Shown one piece after another: positions 58,318 through 64,000 of a stretch of 64,000 nucleotides of DNA. Source of the DNA: Anisodus tanguticus (taxonomy: Eukaryota; Streptophyta; Magnoliopsida; Solanales; Solanaceae); contig JAVYJV010000038.1 in NCBI GenBank assembly GCA_034509755.1, positions 1 to 64,000 of the forward strand. Reading direction: 5' to 3'. The notes below the pieces were generated by a model. The model had not been told where the DNA came from. It did no database searches and saw only the letters and a program-made list of their open reading frames with translations. The translations under genes were made by a program, and so were the position numbers. Position 1 is the stretch's first letter, and each line of letters begins with the position of its first letter.

Positions 58318-61300
58318 ATGTAATTTTTATATCTAGTTTTTTTATTATTTTATAATCATTTAGTCATTGAAAAAAATTTTTTTTTACTAATTTCTGTTTT
58401 ACATTCCAAAAACAGTTTAAATTAAATTTCGATCAAAAAAGTATTATCAATTGTATTAAATTATTAATAAAAATTTCATTTGTTTTATCTACTGAATAAT
58501 CTAAAAAAGTATTTGTTGTTTTAAATTTATAAAAGTGTATCTGTTTAATGAAATTGGATAAAGACTTTTGTTTAGCTCAAATATAAAATGTTTTTTTTTT
58601 ATAAATTAATCACTTCAGTAAGTTTTTAATAAAAAAATTTAGTTTAACTTTCAAATTACATTTTTGTTAATTTAGAAAAAACTAAAGCATTTTTCAGTTT
58701 AGTTCATAAATCATTTTTATTTTTTAAATAGTTAAAGATTGTTAAATTTGTTTTGGATAATTAAAATCAATTTATTGCAAAATATTAATTAATTTAGTGT
58801 TCGATTCCAATTGTCTTCAATACACGGATTTTAAAGTAAGTTCAATTTTTTTATTCTTTTAATTTTTGAATTTAATTGTTTTGATGGATATTTTATTAGT
58901 TTTGTTTTAATATTTCATTTTATTATTTTTAATTTTTTTTCTAAGCTTTGATTTTCTTCGATTTTCATTTTTTCAAAATTATTTTTTTCAACTTAAATTA
59001 TTCAAATTTTCTTCTTAAAATTTTTTTTTTTAACTTCTTACGTCAGCTTTACTTTTATTCTTATTATGTTTAAGACTTATTTTTTGCTAATTTTTGTTAA
59101 AATTTTTTTTTGTTTAAAATTTATGCGAGCTTCTGTTATAATTTTTTATTCGTTTTAGCTCTTTTTATTAATTTTTTTTAATATTCAAACTTTTTTATTA
59201 TTTTTATTAGTTGTATTAGTGCTACTTTATAGTTTTCTTTAAAAATTTATCTTTACTTGGATTTTTATGTAAATTCTTTTTATTGACACTTTTATAGTAA
59301 TTCAACAAATTTGTGTTAGTTTTAATACATTTTTGTGTTCTGAAAAATAATTTTATTTTTAATACTTCTTGTCTTAGTTTCTGAAACTTGATTATCAAAT
59401 TCTTATTTTAAAATCTTTTTAATCAGAATTTTTTTAGTTCAAATTTCACAATAGTATTAACAATGATAAAATTAAGATTTTTTTTATAATCTCAATTTCA
59501 AAACTTCTTACAAAATTAACTTTCAATTACTTATTCATAGGAAAAATGTTATCATTTTTTATTTAAAAAAAAGTTATTTAAAACAATCTTTTAAATATTG
59601 AGTTTAATTAGTTTTAAAATTCAAATCTCTTTTAATTGAGTTTTCTAGTTTTAAGAATCATTTTTCAAAAAAAAAATTCTAATTTTTTCGGGAAACAATT
59701 CATAAAGTTCATTATAAGTTTTTTCATTTTTTTGTTTACTCAATTTTTTTCATGAATTATTTTTATAATGATAATTTGAAATAATTATTTTTTTTAGCTT
59801 TAAACAGGTGTATACTTTTTTAAAAGGATAGGTTAGAAAAAATTTTGATCTTTTTATTAATTCAACCACTTTTCTAAATAATATCTTAATGAATTTAATT
59901 GTTAGATTAAATAGATGTTTGTTTTAAGGTAAAATTTAGTTGTAAAAAAATACCTAAATAATTGAACATATCGCAATTAAAATTTTTTTTTTAAAACTTA
60001 CTTTTGGTTTTTAATTAGTCTAAAAAGATATACTTTGTTTTACAATGGCAGTTTACTTTTATTTAGTTTTTTAATTTTATTATTTAAACTAATTCTTATA
60101 TTTAAACAAGTTAACCAAAATTCTAAATTTAAGCTACTTTTTTCATTAATTAATCTTTTTCCTTTAAGCATTCAAATTTAAAGTTTTAAAACATTTTTTG
60201 TTTAAAAAGTTTTCAAAAATATTTTTGTTATGAAATTATTTCTGGTTAAATTTATAAAAAAAAGGTTTTTTTAATTTAATTAATAGTTTTTTATTCTTTT
60301 TTGTGATGTTTTTTTTTATTTTCATACACGATTTCTAGATAGAATTTGCACGTTAACTTTGTTACTTTTTTAACATCTTTAGTATTTTTTTTTTCAAGAT
60401 AATTAAACTTTATTTTTGAACGTGAAAATAATTTAACAATCTAGCACGAGATTTGGTAAAGTTTTTTTCAAAGATATTTTATAATCATTTACAGTTTATT
60501 AGTTTCTTCAATTATAGTTTTTTTTTTTGTTTTAAACTTTTTAAGTATTCAAATGAATTATTTTCAATAATTTTTTGCAGAAATTTTTTAAATGATAACT
60601 GTTTTTTCTCTTAAGTTGGTCATTCTCAAGTAAATAAAAAAAAACTCTTTAAATAGGTCAAATTTATTTGACCAGAAACTTTAATTTTTTGTTGAATAAA
60701 AAAAAAATTAATATTTAAACATTCAAATTAATTATTCTAATTGTTTAAATTAGTTTAACTTGAAAGTTTTTTTTTTTCACGATTAAAATTTACTAAAACT
60801 TTTGAGCTAAATTTAATTTTTTAAATATTAAGCTTAATTAAAATAATTTTTAAACTTAATAATTAAAAACTGATCAATTTTAATGTTGAAAACTTTAGTG
60901 TAATTGTGTAAATTTCATTTTTTTTATTAAAAGTTTTGATGAATAAAAAAAAAGCTAAAATTAGTTCAGTTTAAGAAGGGTTGATTTATAAGAAAACTCA
61001 TTAATAGTCAATTTTTTTTTCTATTTTAAATAGATGTTTTTTTTCTTCTTTTTTAACGAAATCTAGGTTTCTTGATTGTCAATTAAAATCAAATTTAAAA
61101 TTAATTTCTCAAAAATTTTTGATGTTTACTGAAAACTTAGTTTTTAAGTTTAAGAATAAAAAATAATTCTCTAAGATTTTTTTCTTAAAAGATTACTTTG
61201 TTAAAACTTTTTTTACTAAAACTTTAATTGAAACCATTTCTTTAAACTCATTTTTTTTAATAAAAACATACTAATTTTATAATTTTCTTAGTTTAATCAA

Positions 61301-64000
61301 ATTGTTTAATTAAGCTTATTAAACTTGATTGTAACTTGAAATTTATTTTTAAATAAAGAAATTACTAAATTGAATATAATTTGGTTTTCAAATGCAATGT
61401 ATCAAAAGAGTTTTTTTTTAAAGAAGGTTCTTTTATCTTATACTTCTAATAAACTTTTTTTACAATTGTAACTAATTTGATAAAACTTGAAATTATTTTT
61501 TTTCATTATTTTGATGTTTTTAATCAAAATCTAAAAAAAGAAAACTTTTATTATTCAAAATTTTTTACTGATAAATGTTTTTTAAGAACTATTGAATAGT
61601 TGTAATTAATTCTATGATAGGTAAAAAATAAATTATTAATATAAAAAAAATTATAACTTCATGTAAGCTTAATTTTTCAAGCTTTTCATTTTTTTTCATT
61701 TCATTCTTTATTAATTAATAAAATGAAAGTTCAATCAACAGAAAAAACTTCTAGCTACTTGTTATGGTTCTGTCTTGGTTATTAAATTTTTATTTTTTTT
61801 TTTGCTGTTTGTTAAGTATTTTAAGTAGTTTCTCTTTAAATTTAAAAATAAGTTTGGATTTTTCAATTTATAAAAATATTTCAATTAATTTTGAAGTTTG
61901 ATTTTGTAATAAACATTTTGTTAAAATTCAATAATCAGATAAATTTTAATAAATTTAATTTTTTATTGACTAATCAAAACTTTAAATAACTTAATTTGAG
62001 ATATTTAAGTGAATTTTAAATGATACTTATATGAATTTTTTAAGATAAATACAACTTTTTTTCAAATAAAAAATTATATTTAGTTTTTGAAAGTTTAGGA
62101 AAATAATTTTGCCTAAAGATGAAGGTTTCTAATTTTAAAAAAAAAATTCGTGATTTTTTTGTTGTTGAAAATTACTCTTATTTTTTGACTGTTTTTTCTT
62201 AATTTATTAAAACTTTATTTATTAATTTAATACTTTTATTTTGCTTAAAGTAAATGAAACTTAACCTAATGATAAGTTTTTTTAGACTTTTTTGTTCAAC
62301 AGCTTAAAAGCAACTTAAAAGGTTAAGTGCTAAAAAAGTTTTTCTTTAATAAATTAACATTTTAAAATAAGCTAAAACTGGATCAGTTATAATAAGATAA
62401 TAACTCAATTACATAAGGTCTAAAAAACTTGACAAATTTAATTATTTAAGTTAATTTATTTATTAATGACTGAGATTTTTTCAAATTTCTTTATTTAAAA
62501 AACTTAAAGCAATTTTATATTTTATTCAATTTATGTTGATTAAAACTTAAAAAAAAAGTTTTCTCAACCAACTCATTTATTTTGATCATTAATTCTTTAA
62601 TATATTATTTAATTATAATTTAAATACAAATGTTCAAATTTTGAATTCGATTTTAGAAAAATAAAACTGGCAAATTTTGTTTTCATGCTTTTTAAATTGA
62701 TGTATTGTTTAAAACTAATATTATTTTTTTTTAAAACTTATTTTAACTTGTTTAATTTTTGAATTCTATGTTCAAATTTAGAGTTAAAAAACACTTTAAT
62801 CATTTTTAATATTATGTTACATTAGTTAATTAAAAATAAAATTCTCTTCTAATTCATAACTTCAAAAACATTTTTAATCATAATTAAATTTTAAAGAAAA
62901 TTCAATCTTTTTTATATAAACTTGAAACAAAGTAATTTTATTTAATTCTTACGATGAGTTTTTTATATTTTCGCTATTTTTTTAATAAAAAAATTTCTGT
63001 TACTTTTTTTATATAAACTTATGTTTCATGAATTTTCTTTTATTTTTTTTTTAAACATTCTTTTTTACGCATCTCATATGTTTCTTTTATACTAAAAATT
63101 CAATTCTAAATTCAAACTTTAGTTTTAGGAAACTCATCTTATTAAAAATTCATATTTCTCAAAAATAAAATTAAAGCATCTTGAATCTTTATTTTAATCT
63201 TTTTTCTTAAATGAGACGTTTTATTTTTTAAATTTTATTATAACAAGACATTTTTTTTTTTTGGGATTTAATTATTGTTTAAGATTTTTTAAGGCTTCTT
63301 TTAATATTTAATTGTTGAATGAAATCTTTTATTTTAAGAATTTGTTTTTAAATATAACATTTTTTTTTTTGGAATTTCATTATTGAATAAAATTATTTTT
63401 TAAATTAATTGTTGAATAAGATTTTGAAAGTTTTATTGTTTTAATTTCAAATTGATAAAAAATTATTTAATAGTATTTTTTGAACTTTTATAAACAAAAT
63501 TTTAACAGAACACTATTTGATTTAATTTATTTTAATAAAAAATAAGTTTAACATACGGGTTCATTTATTTAAATGAAAATAATTTATTGAAAATTTAAAT
63601 TTTTTTTCTAAAAAAAATGTTTTAAAAACTAAATTTTTCTTTAAATTATTTTTCTTTTTTGAATTTTTTTTTTTAAATTTTCTTTTTTTCAAAAGTTTTT
63701 TTTTTCAAAAATCTTTTTTTTTATAATTTTCTTTTTTATATTTTTCTTTTTCATAATTTTCAAATTTGTTCTTTTCAAATAAAAAAATTTCTTTTAATGT
63801 TTTTCAGATATTTTATTCAAATTTTTTAAATAGCTGTTCATTACTTTAATATTTTTATCATTTTAATTTAAGATAGTATTTTGAAAATTATTTTAAATTA
63901 TTCAGTTTATATAAATCATTTCCCTATAATTAACAAAAAAAATCAATGAGATTTCAAAAATTAATGGTCAAGTTTTAGGCAATATTTTTAACAATAAACT
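58318..64000. other. AT-rich 3' flank and intergenic DNA, no gene seen
   Basis: About 5.7 kb with no exon I can support on either strand. A polyadenylation-like AATAAA lies at 58466-58471, about 150 bases after ARPC4. From about 63640 to 63800 there is a strongly T-rich pyrimidine tract with TTTTCTTTTTT words. The left portion is probably the ARPC4 3' UTR. Confidence 0.5.
58466..58471 (+). terminator. Possible polyadenylation signal of ARPC4
   Basis: AATAAA 149 bases after the ARPC4 stop, the first canonical hexamer I see there. In such AT-rich DNA the hexamer is common by chance, so support is weak. Confidence 0.35.

Noticed and set aside
58798..58830. T-loop-like string (GTTCGATTCCAA)
   Set aside because: No matching T-stem and no D-arm or anticodon arm upstream.

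Overview
The window is nuclear DNA from a very AT-rich animal genome. Every confident gene has a bilaterian orthologue (SNAP-29, IDH3B, MAF1, CAP, HOIL-1/RBCK1, CRPPA, SOCS6, glomulin, alanyl-tRNA synthetase, ARPC4). Most coding regions are split by GT-AG introns, many only 50-200 bases long, and codons are strongly biased to A/T. Asn/Ser/Lys-rich low-complexity protein segments are common. A small AT-rich invertebrate, for example a monogonont rotifer, would fit, but the phylum is a guess and no marker here fixes it. There are no bacterial operons, CRISPR arrays or recognisable transposon genes. I found no tRNA or rRNA gene by eye.

Layout, left to right: SNAP-29 (-, 489-1325) diverges from IDH3B (+, 2279-3542). 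MAF1 (-, 3971-7189, two possible last exons) is followed by a 4 kb gene-poor stretch and CAP (-, 11261-12809, with a 5' UTR exon near 13030). About 12 kb without recognisable coding sequence follows. Then comes the most unusual locus: a CYLD-like CAP-Gly protein (+, 25318-30405) directly followed by a greatly extended HOIL-1 RBR ubiquitin ligase (+, 30749-36173). The two reading frames can be joined by a phase-0 splice, giving a predicted protein of about 2,848 residues. CRPPA (-, 37010-38331) diverges from SOCS6 (+, 39259-40300), which converges on intronless glomulin (-, 40469-42379).

From 42.4 to 50.1 kb there is no confident coding sequence, but there are many GC-richer islands, including a TATA-box promoter with a GC-rich leader (about 46.7-47.2 kb). 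These probably serve the downstream gene (+, 50160-52099), a putative transcription regulator with a C2H2-like finger and a nuclear-receptor-like Cys4 module. Alanyl-tRNA synthetase (-, 53630-56593) and ARPC4 (+, 57634-58317) diverge from one another. ARPC4 carries a 61-residue low-complexity insert. The last 5.7 kb is AT-rich with no gene that I can support.

Most genes are housekeeping, but three neighbours concern ubiquitin: HOIL-1 (LUBAC E3 subunit), SOCS6 (cullin-RING substrate receptor) and glomulin (RBX1-binding cullin-RING inhibitor). The candidate novelty is the CAP-Gly/HOIL-1 linkage. In vertebrates, CYLD CAP-Gly domains and HOIL-1 sit in opposing parts of the same NF-kB linear-ubiquitin pathway. 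Here they may be physically fused, and the ligase has lost its NZF ubiquitin-binding finger.
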